Positions 52,966-62,412 of a stretch of DNA of 64,000 bases are shown here, piece after piece; within the stretch, counting starts at the first letter, position 1, and each line of letters starts with the position of its first letter. Source of the stretch: Rebecca billardiae RCC1528 (lineage: Eukaryota > Haptophyta); contig OZ251253.1 in assembly GCA_965240325.2 (NCBI GenBank), positions 310,001 through 374,000 on the forward strand. Reading direction: 5' to 3'. A model generated the notes under the pieces. It was not told where the DNA came from, ran no database searches, and was given only the letters and a program-made list of their open reading frames with translations. Both the position numbers and the translations under genes were made by a program.

Positions 52966-55461
52966 ATGGCGGGCATCGCGGCGGAGGCGACGATCGCGGC
53001 GGCGGTGGAGCAGGCCGGCGTGGGGCACGCGGCTGCACGGCCCGGCGTGCCCGCTCCCAAGCCGGCGCACGCCGCCTCCACCGCGCGCTCCAATCGGACG
53101 ACGGCCGTCGTCAGGTTCACGGCCGTGCTCGTCGCGGCGTACGCCGACCGCTTCCTGAGCGGCGTGGCGACGCGCGCGATCGCGGCGGTGCGCACGACGC
53201 CCGGGTGCGCGAAGGTGCTCCTGCTGTGGAACAGGCCACGCGCCGAGCTCGACGCCGCGCTGCGCGACGCCGCGCCGCCGATGACGCTCGCGGCGGTCCA
53301 AGCGCAGCGCGGCGCGCCGCTGCGCGTGCTCTTTGAGAGCGTCAACTCGCTGAACAACCGGTACCGCCACCTGGGCGAGATCGAGACGGAGGCGGTGGTG
53401 ATCTTCGACGACGACGTGCGGGCGTTCATGCTGCCCGAGCTCACGCTCGGCGTGCTCCAGCCCTGGTCGAACGACCGCACGCGGCTCGTCTCGACGTGCG
53501 CGCGCACAATCGCCCGGCCGCCGGCCGGCGCGGGTGCGAACGCCACTTACAAAGACATCCAGCGGTTCACGTACCGCCGGGCGAACCTGATGCTCCCGCA
53601 CGTGATGGCCTTCGACAAGGGGCTGCTCGAGCTGTACATGAGCCCCAGGTACGCCGCCCTGCGGCACTGGGTGGACGCCGACCCCGCGCACTGCGACGAC
53701 GTCCTTCTCAACTTTGTTTACCAGTCGGAGCGGCGCCGGCCGGCGCTGTGGCCGTACGCACCCGAGCGGTTCATGACGGAGCACGACGGCCGGGGCGTGT
53801 CGGCGCAGGCGCGGCGGAAGGAGCTGCGCGCGGGCTGCGCGCGGCACATCGCGCGCCACCTCCCCGCGCCCGCGTCGGGCGCGCCGCCGCTCGCGTGGCT
53901 GCAGCCGGCCGACCGTCTGTTTGTGAACAAATGGAGCCACGACCTCCATCTGACGAATCTCGACCAGCGCGAGCGCGGCGTGCTGAGCAAGCTCAAGCAC
54001 GACCACGACGCGTCGTGGGTCACGCTCGAGCTGCCGCCCGGGCTGCCGCCGCGCGCGGTGCCCGTGCTCCCGTTCCGGCTCCCGCCGCCCGAGCCGCCCG
54101 ACCGCCCGCCGCCCGGCGCCGCCGCGCCCAACCCTCCGCTCCACGACGTCCACGACGAGCGCCTCGCGACCATCGCCGTCGTCGCGTCCGAGTTCTTCGA
54201 CGAGCGCGTCTCGCGGATGGGCGGCTTCGGGTACAGCACGCGGATGGTCGGGCGCGTGTTCACGCAGCACCCTGAGCTCGGCGTGAGCCTGGTGTACGTA
54301 ATGGCGTGCGGCGGCGCGCGCCTGGACGGCAAGCGACAGCTCACAGGCGAGACGCTCGTCCACGGCTGGCCGCTGGTTAACCTCTGCAATCACGCGGAGG
54401 GCGCCACCTCCGGGCCGGTCTCGACCGCGTGGGCACGGGCGTACCTGCTCGCGGCCAAGGTGCGGCTGTTCCTCTTCATCGACTACCGGACGAACTATAA
54501 GCCCGCGCACGACATGCTGCCGGCCGTGCCGATTGTGCTGTGGGCGCGCGACCCGCGCACGCAGGCGCAGCGCCACCGGATCCAGCGCATCACCGTGCCG
54601 GGCGGCACGAAGCGCGCCAAGGGCGCCAGCACGCCCGACGCGCGCGGGGCGCGCGCGCTGTGGGCGACGGGGCGCGTCGGCGTGGGCATGACCTACGGCC
54701 GCGCGCTGCGCGACCGCGCGCCAGAGGCATACAACCTGTCCTCCGACGCCGTCCTGCGCGAGCTGCCCAACACCATCTCGATGTGCGCGGTGCACGGCCT
54801 CGCCCTCGAGCCCAAGCCGGCGGGGATGGAGGCGCCTTCTCCGGAGGTCCTGTTTCTAGCGCGGCTCGACCCGTACAAGCGGCCGTGGCTGCTCGTCGAG
54901 CTCGCCAGGGCGTTCCCAGAGGTCACCTTCTACGCGGCGGGCAAGTCGCACTTTGTCGGGCCGCGCGCGTTCACGCCGCCGGCTGACGGCGAGGTGCCCA
55001 ACCTGAAGTTTCTCGGACACGTCGCCTCGGAGATGGAGAAGGCGGAGAGGCTCGCGCGCGCGTGGTTCGTGGTCAACCTGAGCGCGCACGAGGGCGTGGC
55101 GATCTCGTGGCTCGAGGCCTTCCACTGCCGCACGCCCGTGCTCAGCACGGTGGACCCGGGCGGGCTGGTCAGTCGCTTCGGGCGGTTTGCGGGCGAGTGG
55201 AAGGGCAACGGCCTCGCCGGGCTGCCGCGCATCAAGGCGGCGTTCTCGCAGCTGCTCACCAACCGCTCCCTGCGCGCCGAGCTCGGCGTGGCCGCGCGCA
55301 GGCACGTGCTGGAGACGCACAACACGCCGCGCTTCGTGCGCAAGCTCGTCGAGCTCGTCGAGCTCGTGTCGCCTGCCGAGCCGGCGGGCGCGGCGAGTGC
55401 GGCAGCAGCCGGGCCAGTCGCATCAGCATCAGTGCTGCTGACAGCTGATGATCGCCGATAG
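52966..55461 (+). CDS. Fused GT64 (exostosin-like) and GT4 glycosyltransferase
   Basis: An 831-residue protein from ATG 52966. The N-terminal half is a GT64 domain as in the exostosin C-terminus: KVLLLWNRP, then SLNNRYRHL, the metal-binding IFDDDV (Asp 148-150), RRANLMLPH and HCDDVLLNFVYQ. A Pro-rich linker of about 60 residues follows. The C-terminal half is a GT4 domain: Rossmann start with GGFGYSTRMVG, VLFLARLDPYKRPWLLVEL in the nucleotide-sugar fold, and the EX7E motif in HEGVAISWLEAF near residue 710. Both active sites look complete, so one polypeptide may add two sugars. No signal peptide or membrane helix is obvious, although GT64 enzymes normally work in the Golgi. The frame upstream of 52966 belongs to the foldback arm. 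Confidence 0.85.
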   Translation: MAGIAAEATIAAAVEQAGVGHAAARPGVPAPKPAHAASTARSNRTTAVVRFTAVLVAAYADRFLSGVATRAIAAVRTTPGCAKVLLLWNRPRAELDAALRDAAPPMTLAAVQAQRGAPLRVLFESVNSLNNRYRHLGEIETEAVVIFDDDVRAFMLPELTLGVLQPWSNDRTRLVSTCARTIARPPAGAGANATYKDIQRFTYRRANLMLPHVMAFDKGLLELYMSPRYAALRHWVDADPAHCDDVLLNFVYQSERRRPALWPYAPERFMTEHDGRGVSAQARRKELRAGCARHIARHLPAPASGAPPLAWLQPADRLFVNKWSHDLHLTNLDQRERGVLSKLKHDHDASWVTLELPPGLPPRAVPVLPFRLPPPEPPDRPPPGAAAPNPPLHDVHDERLATIAVVASEFFDERVSRMGGFGYSTRMVGRVFTQHPELGVSLVYVMACGGARLDGKRQLTGETLVHGWPLVNLCNHAEGATSGPVSTAWARAYLLAAKVRLFLFIDYRTNYKPAHDMLPAVPIVLWARDPRTQAQRHRIQRITVPGGTKRAKGASTPDARGARALWATGRVGVGMTYGRALRDRAPEAYNLSSDAVLRELPNTISMCAVHGLALEPKPAGMEAPSPEVLFLARLDPYKRPWLLVELARAFPEVTFYAAGKSHFVGPRAFTPPADGEVPNLKFLGHVASEMEKAERLARAWFVVNLSAHEGVAISWLEAFHCRTPVLSTVDPGGLVSRFGRFAGEWKGNGLAGLPRIKAAFSQLLTNRSLRAELGVAARRHVLETHNTPRFVRKLVELVELVSPAEPAGAASAAAAGPVASASVLLTADDRR

Positions 55462-56083
55462 CATATTATTATTAGCGGCGGCATAGCGGCGGCAGCGGGA
55501 CTCTCGCCGTAGTCGTCGTCGTCGTCACTTACTAGCAGCAGTGCTGTACGACTACGTCGGTACTCCGGTCGACGTGCGCGCGCTCAGCCTGAGCCTGTCA
55601 CTCGGGTCCGCGACTCCCGGACGGAGCGCCCTGATGACGGATCATCACCGTGACACGCGGGATGCCAGCGCCAGCGGGCCACCCGCCCACCGGGTCGGGC
55701 CGGCACCGCCACCGGGCCAGCCCCGGCTGCCCGGGCGGTACGGTCCCGGAGCCCGGTATATACTCACTCAGGTCCGTCAGCGCACTCCGTAAGTGGCTGT
55801 GAAGTGTGAGTGTCGGACAGAGCCGACGGCGGACCGGATCATCTTACGATAGAGCCACGACTCGTATATATATATATATCGATGTAGCAGCTATAGCAGC
55901 AGGATCGTCGCGCATGTGAATATATGGATTTGATGATTAATGGGCGGGCGGCCGCGCGGGCTGCTGTGCGTCGCGTCAACTGGCGGGCAGTGGCGGCGCA
56001 CCGCCGCACCGAGGCACTGAGTCGGCACGAGTGCGGCCACGTGAAATCCCTGGGGGCGGTCGGGCTGCATCATCGCGAGAGCG
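55462..56083. other. Convergent intergenic region
   Basis: It contains short TA runs (for example at 55866-55880) and CGT/GTC repeats near 55512-55527. No gene is seen. Confidence 0.5.
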
Positions 56084-56758
56084 CTACATCATGCCTGCCC
56101 CCCGCTGCATGTTCTGCGCCCCCGGCGCCGGCACGCCCATCGACGCCATCGACGCCCCCGTCTTCTTGAGCTCGTAGTTGATCTGCGCGCCCATGCACCC
56201 AGAGACTGAGCACGCGACTGCGTCGGCGACGCAGTCGATGATCTCGGCGAGATCCTCGAGGTCCTCGCAGAAGCAGGCGAGGATGTCGCAGATGCAGGAG
56301 AGGAGCTGGAGGCAGTTCGAGAACGCGATGATCTGCCAGTCCATCGGGTCGGGCCGGATCTGCTTCGCGTCCATCATGTGCATCCGCGCGATGGAGAGCG
56401 AGAGGGACGGGCAGCAGCAGCCCTCGCAGCAGAGCGCGAGCCCGTTGCCCTGGCACATGTCGCCCACCGGGATGCAGCACACCTTGGGGACGTAGCCCTG
56501 CAAGCACACGTAGTCCTCAATCCCGCGGCCGAACTTCTCGAGCACCGACTTGCGAAAGTAGCACGCGGTCATGCCCAGGCACATGCCCCCCATGCTGAAG
56601 ACGCAGCAACACGGGTCCTTGCAGCACGCGTCCTTCAGGCCGACAGCGAAGTCGTTCGGGTTGTCCTGCTTGTCGAGCAGCGCGTTGTAACGCGCGCCAG
56701 TCGCGCCCCTTGCCTTCACTTCCGCCGGCGGCCGATCCGAGAAGCAGCAGAACACCAT
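56084..56758 (-). CDS. Cysteine-rich PLAC8-like protein
   Basis: A 224-residue protein from ATG 56758 with about 30 Cys. Clusters include DACCKDPCCCVFS, LCCEGCCCPSLSLS and LLSCICDILACFC. A central block after the second cluster (ARMHMMDAKQIRPDPMDWQII) looks highly conserved in style and precedes a hydrophobic Cys-rich region, perhaps lying at a membrane. PLAC8/FCR family proteins have similar double-Cys clusters and act at membranes in metal or size control, but this match is by appearance only. The C-terminus is Met/Gly/Ala-rich. Upstream in-frame sequence beyond 56758 is not considered coding. Confidence 0.65.
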   Translation of the reverse strand: MVFCCFSDRPPAEVKARGATGARYNALLDKQDNPNDFAVGLKDACCKDPCCCVFSMGGMCLGMTACYFRKSVLEKFGRGIEDYVCLQGYVPKVCCIPVGDMCQGNGLALCCEGCCCPSLSLSIARMHMMDAKQIRPDPMDWQIIAFSNCLQLLSCICDILACFCEDLEDLAEIIDCVADAVACSVSGCMGAQINYELKKTGASMASMGVPAPGAQNMQRGAGMM

Positions 56759-57724
56759 GCCGCGTGTCGCGCCGTCGAGATCGTGGCACCGCAAGTATGG
56801 CGGTCTCACTTTCCGAGGAGTGACCACTGACCAAGCCAAGCCAACCTTGGCTTCCAGAGTTCCAAGAGTCCAGAGTCCAGACCGTCCTGTAGAGCTACCT
56901 GGCAAGGGCTTGTGCACATCTGGTCTCCTCCGGACTGCGCCGCCATCGTTTACAGTACTCGGCGGGCACAGCACTCGCGTGAAGCGAGTGCGATGGCGGA
57001 GAGTACCAGCCAGGGCGGAGAGGACCAGTCTTACCGCCCTTGACCAGTCAGTGTCCAGACAGGGGTACTGCAACGAGCCAACGACTCGCCTACCGGTACT
57101 CTGACTACTGGCACTTCTGACGCAGCCGGCCACGGGGCCACCTCCCGCCTGGCGCCTGGCGCACTTCGGTCTGGCGTTGCCCCGAGACGCAGGCGTGGAT
57201 GCAGCCAGCGGCCTTGATGCACCATTCCGAGTGTGCGCGACCTCCGCCGCGCCAGCGCGCGACAGCGCCCGCCGCCGCGGACTCGCACGACTCGTGCAGG
57301 CGTTAGGCTTGCGGTGTCAGGCCGGCATCCTGTCGCCTGTCGGGTTGCGTCCGAGCGCGGCCAGCTAGAAGAGCACCGTATGGAGGGTCGCGCCGCGCGC
57401 GACGAGTGAAGCTTTTGATGTGTATTTTGCGAGCACGCGGCCCTGCTACTCGCTGGCCGGTCAGGCGGCGCAGTGCACGGCGCGCGGCCTCAGTTACTTA
57501 CCATACTCGTGTAATCTCGTCACTCTCGTGCGGAATCGGCGAGAAAATTAATGTGGCGGGCGCATGGCACTTGCACGACGATAAAGGGCCGAGCCACTAT
57601 AAGTGTCAGGTTACCCAGATCGCGCGGAGTTAAAAACCCATCGTTTTGGTCAAAACTGGGCGCAAACAGTCAGACCAACATCTACTCCGGCGGTGTGAAC
57701 CTGATCTTCCTCCGCCTGCGTTTC
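56759..57724. other. Intergenic region
   Basis: No gene is recognised in this divergent gap of about 970 bases. Base composition is lower in GC around 57390-57650. Confidence 0.4.
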
Positions 57725-58241
57725 ATGCCCATCGACCCCGAGCACCCCATCTTCTTCGCGCCGCTCAAGCCGAGCCGCCGCATCGCCGGCGCCGCCCGCG
57801 TCCCACACAACCTGTGGGGCGTGCCGCCCGCGCCGCCTGTGCCGCCCGCGCCGCCCGCCGCTGCGCGCCGCCCTGCTCCTCAGCCGGCCGACCAACAGGC
57901 GGCGGACCCCGCCGGCCCGGAGGCGGAGGAGCCCGAGGGGGAGGGTTCGGACGATGCCATCCCGCCACCCCAGCCACCAACCGCGGCCGCGCCGTCGGAC
58001 GGGCCCGAGGTGCAACAGGCCAGGCCGGCGCTCGGGGAGTCCAACTACCGCCTGGTCCTGCCCCCCCGGCGCCGCGGCAGCCGGCAAGCGCGCGGCGACC
58101 GAGCCGTCCACGCCGGCGGAGGAGGATGGGCCCTCCTCCGCTGGCGGGAGCGACGCCAAGCCGGCCAAGCAGGCTCGCACCGCGTCCCTCGGCGACCCCC
58201 CCCGTGACCTGGCTGCCGCCGCGCCGCAGTCGCTGGCGTAG
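57725..58241 (+). pseudogene. Pro/Ala-rich ORF interrupted by a frameshift at a C7 run
   Basis: From ATG 57725 (MPIDPEHPIFFAPLKPSRR) the frame runs through Pro/Ala-rich and acidic stretches to ESNYRLVLPP near 58066. After a run of seven C (about 58061-58067) protein-like sequence continues one base away, as KRAATEPSTPAEEDGPSS to a stop at 58241. The second part looks like a nuclear basic/acidic tail. A one-base change or sequencing error in the homopolymer would explain it; a tiny intron is less likely. No domain is recognised. Nearby repeats suggest a mobile-element gene. Confidence 0.4.
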
Positions 58242-58306
58242 AGCCGCGCGCGGCGCTGGCGCGCCAGACGCGCCCGGTTGGGCAGCGCAGGCACCCTCAG
58301 CGGCCA

Positions 58307-58424
58307 GGACGACGACTTCCTCAACGGCAAGGGCGACGACTTCCTCTGCGGCCAGGGCGACGACTTCCTCAACGGCAAGGACGACGACTTCCTCAACGGC
58401 AAGGGCGACTACTCCCTCAACTCG
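58307..58424 (+). repeat. 24-base minisatellite, DDFLNGKG type
   Basis: About five units of GACGACTTCCTCAACGGCAA plus four bases follow one another. In one frame they encode DDFLNGKG with small changes (DDFLCGQG, DDFLNGKD, GDYSLN). It may have been part of the ORF to the left. Confidence 0.75.
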
Positions 58425-58559
58425 GCAAGGCCACTAGGCCGCGCACACCGGCCCGGGCGACCACATCCACTACCTGCACTACGGCATCAACTTGAACAGC
58501 CTCGGACGACGACGACACGGGCAACTACATGATGACCAAGGCCGACGACGACTGCAAAA

Positions 58560-58740
58560 CAGCGGCATCCCCGGGCGCCTACTACCTCAGTGACCGTGTG
58601 ATCAGCATCGGTTACGACGACTCCCTCACCCGCGGCCAACGCGCTCCGACATCCTCCATTAACTCCATTCAGTACTTCGACAGACGAATCAGGAGAGCTG
58701 CGCCCTCGTGCCTGTGTCTTTAAATCATAGAATTAGTCTG
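58560..58740 (-). repeat. Dispersed repeat, copy 3
   Basis: The reverse complement matches 51731-51900. On the + strand this region carries a short open frame, TKADDDCKTAASPGAYYLSD to a stop near 58723, suggesting the 3' end of a mobile-element gene. Confidence 0.6.
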
Positions 58741-59250
58741 GTCTTTCTGCCGGCGGATCGCGTGATGGCAGAGGAGCACTGCAGCTGCGCCTTCTCCCCC
58801 GGGCGACCCGGCGCCAGCGGCGCGGCGCGCGCGCGGCTGCGACTCGGCGCTCGCGCTCGACCCGTACGACAGCCGCACCGGACTCGCTGCGCCCCTTGGC
58901 TCGCTTGCCCACCGAGCGCCCGCGCGGACCTGGCATGCGGGCCGCGGGCCGTGCCCAAGGTACCAATCATCAAATTTGTGCGACGCCGCTAGCGGCGAGG
59001 TTGGCACCGGCGACGAGTAGGATGGGTTCTTGACCTCCGCACGTCCCACGCGGAAGTCAAGAGCGCGTCGGAGCGGCCGGGGACCGCGACCTCGTCGCTG
59101 CCGCCGTCGCACAAATTCGCGCACGTCGGCCGTGGCACGTCGGGTTGTGAGTATCGTTAATGACATGATCATCATCACAAGGGTATCTGCATATGTAAAG
59201 CCCTGATCAACAGTCGAGGTGTCGAGGTGTAAGTACTGAGCGTCGATACC

Positions 59251-59547
59251 ATTAGTACAGAGAGACGCAAATGGTGAGCGCTGCTTCGACGACACTGGTC
59301 AGGGAGGACAGGGTGATGTAGAATTGGGGAATCTTCAACGAAAGGGTATTCAGACTCCATTAGTACAGAGAGACGCAAATGGTGAGCGCTGCTTCGACGA
59401 CACTGGACATCCTCCATTAACTCCATTCAGTACTTCGACAGACGAATCAGGAGAGCTGCGCCCTCGTGCCTGTGTCATAGAATTGGTCAGGGAGGACAGG
59501 GTGATGTAGAATTGGGGAATCCTCAACGAAAGGGTATTCAGACTCCA
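59251..59547. repeat. Nested duplications of three short units
   Basis: Unit A (ATTAGTACAGAGAGACGCAA...) occurs at 59251 and 59359. Unit B (GGTCAGGGAGGACAGGGTGA...) occurs at 59297 and 59485, each ending CAGACTCCA. Between them, 59409-59484 is another copy of the dispersed repeat end (58649-58740), with TTTAAAT deleted. The order A-B-A-repeat-B shows stepwise local copying. Confidence 0.8.
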
Positions 59548-59839
59548 CATTTTCAATTTGCGATACCCTCGGCGGCGGCGGGGGCCTCAAGAAAGAACTG
59601 CCCCACGCCCGCCACCTCACAGAGAGACGAGAGCTTCCGAGGCGCCATCGCCCGCCACTGCAAGCCGACGTCGGAAAGCCCACCCACGTGGTGCGGCGTG
59701 CCGCCCGTGCGCGAGACCGGCGGGACTGCGGCCCATTGTGCTCGGCGTGTGCGCCCGCTGACCGCGCCAGTGCCCCCACGTCACGCTGTGCGCCTGCCGC
59801 GGCCCGGCAGCGTGCGCGCTCGCTCTGCATCGTCCCGCG

Positions 59840-60298
59840 ATGGCGTGTGTGCAGATCGCGAACAACACGCCGTACACGTTCACGAAGGTGGACTCGCACG
59901 CGTCCCAGATGGAGGACTGGGGGCCCTTCCCCGACTCCATCGCGCCCCACGCCGACCCGCTGGCCTACTACGCACTTTTCTTCGGCCCGGATGCTGACCC
60001 AAACTATGACGTCGCCAAGTGCGGCGGCGACGTGGAGTACAGAATCGACGGCGCGGGCCTCGACAAGTCGTTCCACGTGCACGCCGGCGCGTCGTCGCCG
60101 GTCGCGACGGCCTCCTTCGGCCCGGAGAAGACCACCCAGATCGAGCTGACGCTCAGGCCGCTGCCCGGCACCGAGTGTGTGAGCTACTTCAGCGGCCCGG
60201 TCTCGCCAGCCGGCGGGGATACTGGCCTGACCTATCTGCTGCAAGTCGGAGGCACGGGCGGCGCGCTCAACCTCGCGACGGGGCCGGCGGGCCAGTGA
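59840..60298 (+). CDS. Small unrecognised protein, probable beta-sandwich
   Basis: A 152-residue protein from ATG 59840. It begins with VQIANNTPYTFTKVDSH, followed by MEDWGPFPDSIAP and GGDVEYRIDGAG. Alternating hydrophobic strands and lack of long helices suggest a compact beta fold. The start NNTPYTF and a later G-D-V-x-Y strand are seen in several unrelated small beta-sandwich families, including lectin-like and aegerolysin-like ones, so no function is assigned. There is no signal peptide or transmembrane segment. Codon use is like that of the confident genes (very GC-rich third positions), which supports real coding. Confidence 0.6.
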   Translation: MACVQIANNTPYTFTKVDSHASQMEDWGPFPDSIAPHADPLAYYALFFGPDADPNYDVAKCGGDVEYRIDGAGLDKSFHVHAGASSPVATASFGPEKTTQIELTLRPLPGTECVSYFSGPVSPAGGDTGLTYLLQVGGTGGALNLATGPAGQ

Positions 60299-61060
60299 GT
60301 GGCGCACGCACTGCCACCGGCCCACGCCGCCAACACGGCACGCCCGTCGGGCTGAGCCTACGCGGCGGGCCTACGATCTAGTCCGGGGGCGGCCGATGTG
60401 TGTCCATGCGCCGAGCGCCGCGCGCCGCGGGGCTGCTGGCTGTCCAGTGGGCAGTACCGTGCACGCGCGCGGCATCGGCATCGCACTTTGCCTGAAGGCG
60501 CTGTACCCGGCATGGTGGCGCAATGCCCATCGGGACGCGGTATACGAGCCACCCGCGAGTTCAGTCGACGCCGGGCACGCCGGCGGACCCGGCGCCGGCC
60601 CGCTCGGCCCGTCGGGCGGCCGCCGCGAGCCGCGCCCGGCGCCGCCGCGCCGGCAGCTCACGGAGCCTCTGTCAGTCCGTCCAGCGTCGTCGACTGAGTA
60701 GCGAGTGTCGCCATGATACATGGCTTTCACCGCCAACTCGCACGCAACATGCAGTTGGCCGCGCAGCGGGTTGGCCATAGAGGGATCGCGTCGTGATTGC
60801 CCGCCATCACGCCGACGCGACACGGTCACGGCGGGCGACTCGAACGATGAAGACGATAGAGTCCGGGGCCACCGCCGAACAGTGGCGGACAGCACTGGCG
60901 GTACCCCTCCCTGTCCAGTCGCCAGTGGAGGGGATTACGTCATTGACGGGCTGCCGCAGCAGCTCAGGCGGCAGGCGAGGCTCGGGGACGGCCCGGTCAG
61001 CCCGTCGGGTACACGAGGTGTCGGGCGGCGCGGCGCGCGGCGCGGCGTCACCCCGTCGCC
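60299..61060. other. Intergenic region
   Basis: About 760 bases. No recognisable gene on either strand. Confidence 0.45.
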
Positions 61061-62137
61061 ATGCCCTTCGAGTTCGTGCCCCGCAACGCCTCGATCGACA
61101 TCACGGACCGCGACTCGGTGGTGATGAAGAATTGGCAAAAATGGTGGGAGGTGGAGTCGGTGGCGCGCGCGGACCTGCACGGCGTCGTGCCGATGAAGAT
61201 GCCGTTCCAGGGGGACGCGCTGCACCCGACCAACCTGACGGTGGAGACCCTCCTGCGCATCTACCCGCGCGTCGGCCGCATCATCGACCTGCAGTCGGAC
61301 GGCGCAGCGTATGAGGCGCCCGCGCACGTCGAGCGCATACGCATGACGTCCAAGTCGAAGCAGCCGCCGAGCCCGGAGGTGGTAGCGGAGTTCATCTCGC
61401 ACGTGCAGCCGTACATGCGCGCCAACCCCGGGCGCCTCGTCGGCGTGCACTGCCACTACGGCTTCAACCGGACCGGGTTTCTCGTGTGTGCGTACCTGTG
61501 CGAGTGCTGTGGCGTGGGCGCGTGCGAGGCCATTCAAATGTTCGCCGCGGCGCGGCCGCCGGGGATCAAGCACGAGCACTTCAAAGAGGAGCTGCACCGG
61601 CGGTATATGCCGCGCGGCGGGCCGCTCGCGCGCTTGCGATCCCGCCTCCTCGGCGGGTCCGCGGCGGGCGCGCGCGGCGCGGCGACCGGCGGTGGCGACG
61701 GCGGCTGCGCGGCGGCGGGCGCCGTGACTGGCGGCGGTGGCGCCGAGAGCCGGTGGGCTCGAGAGCAGTGGCGGCCGTTGGCGGTCGCGCTGGTGCTGGC
61801 CACGACGGTCGTTGGCCTCACGCTCGTCGCTGGCCCGTTCTCGAGCGCGCGCCGAGCGGCGCTCGCCGACGCTCAGGCTCGGCCGGCGGGCGCAGGGACG
61901 CATGCGCGCGGCACGGGCGGCGGCAGCGGCGCGCTTGGCGGGCCGCAGCAGGCGTGGCGTGGGGCCGCGGCGCGAGGAGGCGGCGGCGCGGCTCGGGGCG
62001 CGTCGGGGGGCGGTGGAGCAGGGGCCGACGCCGTCGGTGGTGCGCGCGGCCGCGCAGCACACCTCAGCCCCAGGCCGGGCCTGGCCGATCACTCGGGCGG
62101 CGTGGCCACTCGAAGTGGGGCGCAAGCGTTCTGCTGA
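61061..62137 (+). CDS. Dual-specificity phosphatase with a C-terminal membrane segment
   Basis: A 358-residue protein from ATG 61061. The phosphatase domain spans about residues 20-185. The signature HCHYGFNRTG (catalytic Cys131, Arg137) matches HCX5R, with a Thr after Arg as in RNA 5'-triphosphatases of the DUSP11/capping type and related phosphatases. A general-acid Asp is probably in IDLQSD. After a Gly/Ala linker, a hydrophobic helix (VALVLATTVVGLTLVAG, about 247-264) may anchor the protein in a membrane. The last 90 residues are Gly/Ala-rich without structure. Substrate (phosphoprotein, RNA or lipid) is not decided by the sequence. Confidence 0.8.
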   Translation: MPFEFVPRNASIDITDRDSVVMKNWQKWWEVESVARADLHGVVPMKMPFQGDALHPTNLTVETLLRIYPRVGRIIDLQSDGAAYEAPAHVERIRMTSKSKQPPSPEVVAEFISHVQPYMRANPGRLVGVHCHYGFNRTGFLVCAYLCECCGVGACEAIQMFAAARPPGIKHEHFKEELHRRYMPRGGPLARLRSRLLGGSAAGARGAATGGGDGGCAAAGAVTGGGGAESRWAREQWRPLAVALVLATTVVGLTLVAGPFSSARRAALADAQARPAGAGTHARGTGGGSGALGGPQQAWRGAAARGGGGAARGASGGGGAGADAVGGARGRAAHLSPRPGLADHSGGVATRSGAQAFC

Positions 62138-62412
62138 GTCCCGCGCGACGATCCGTCAAAGGGAGACGGTGCGCGCGAGGCCGTGCCGGCTTGCTTCGGA
62201 CTGCGGACGATGCGGCCCCTGCCGGGGGCCACGACCAGGTCGAACGAGTGATGAACGAGTTGAACGACTTACACTGTACGTACAGTACAGTTTACTGCAC
62301 AGTGTAATGTACGTACTAGTACACGACTGTAGATCTGAGAGGGAGAACTGAAACAGACTTGTTGCCTTGGGACCGCCGTCGTCGTCAGCCCCGCTGCACG
62401 CGCGCGCGCGCG
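62138..62412. other. Intergenic region with palindromic GTAC-rich stretch
   Basis: At about 62269-62325 there are repeated GTAC and ACGT elements and the inverted pair TTACACTGT/ACAGTGTAA. They lie about 90 bases before the next start and could be regulatory. Confidence 0.4.

Noticed and set aside
59251-59547. Repeats resembling a CRISPR array
   Set aside because: The units are long, few and nested rather than evenly spaced with unique spacers, and the genome is eukaryotic.
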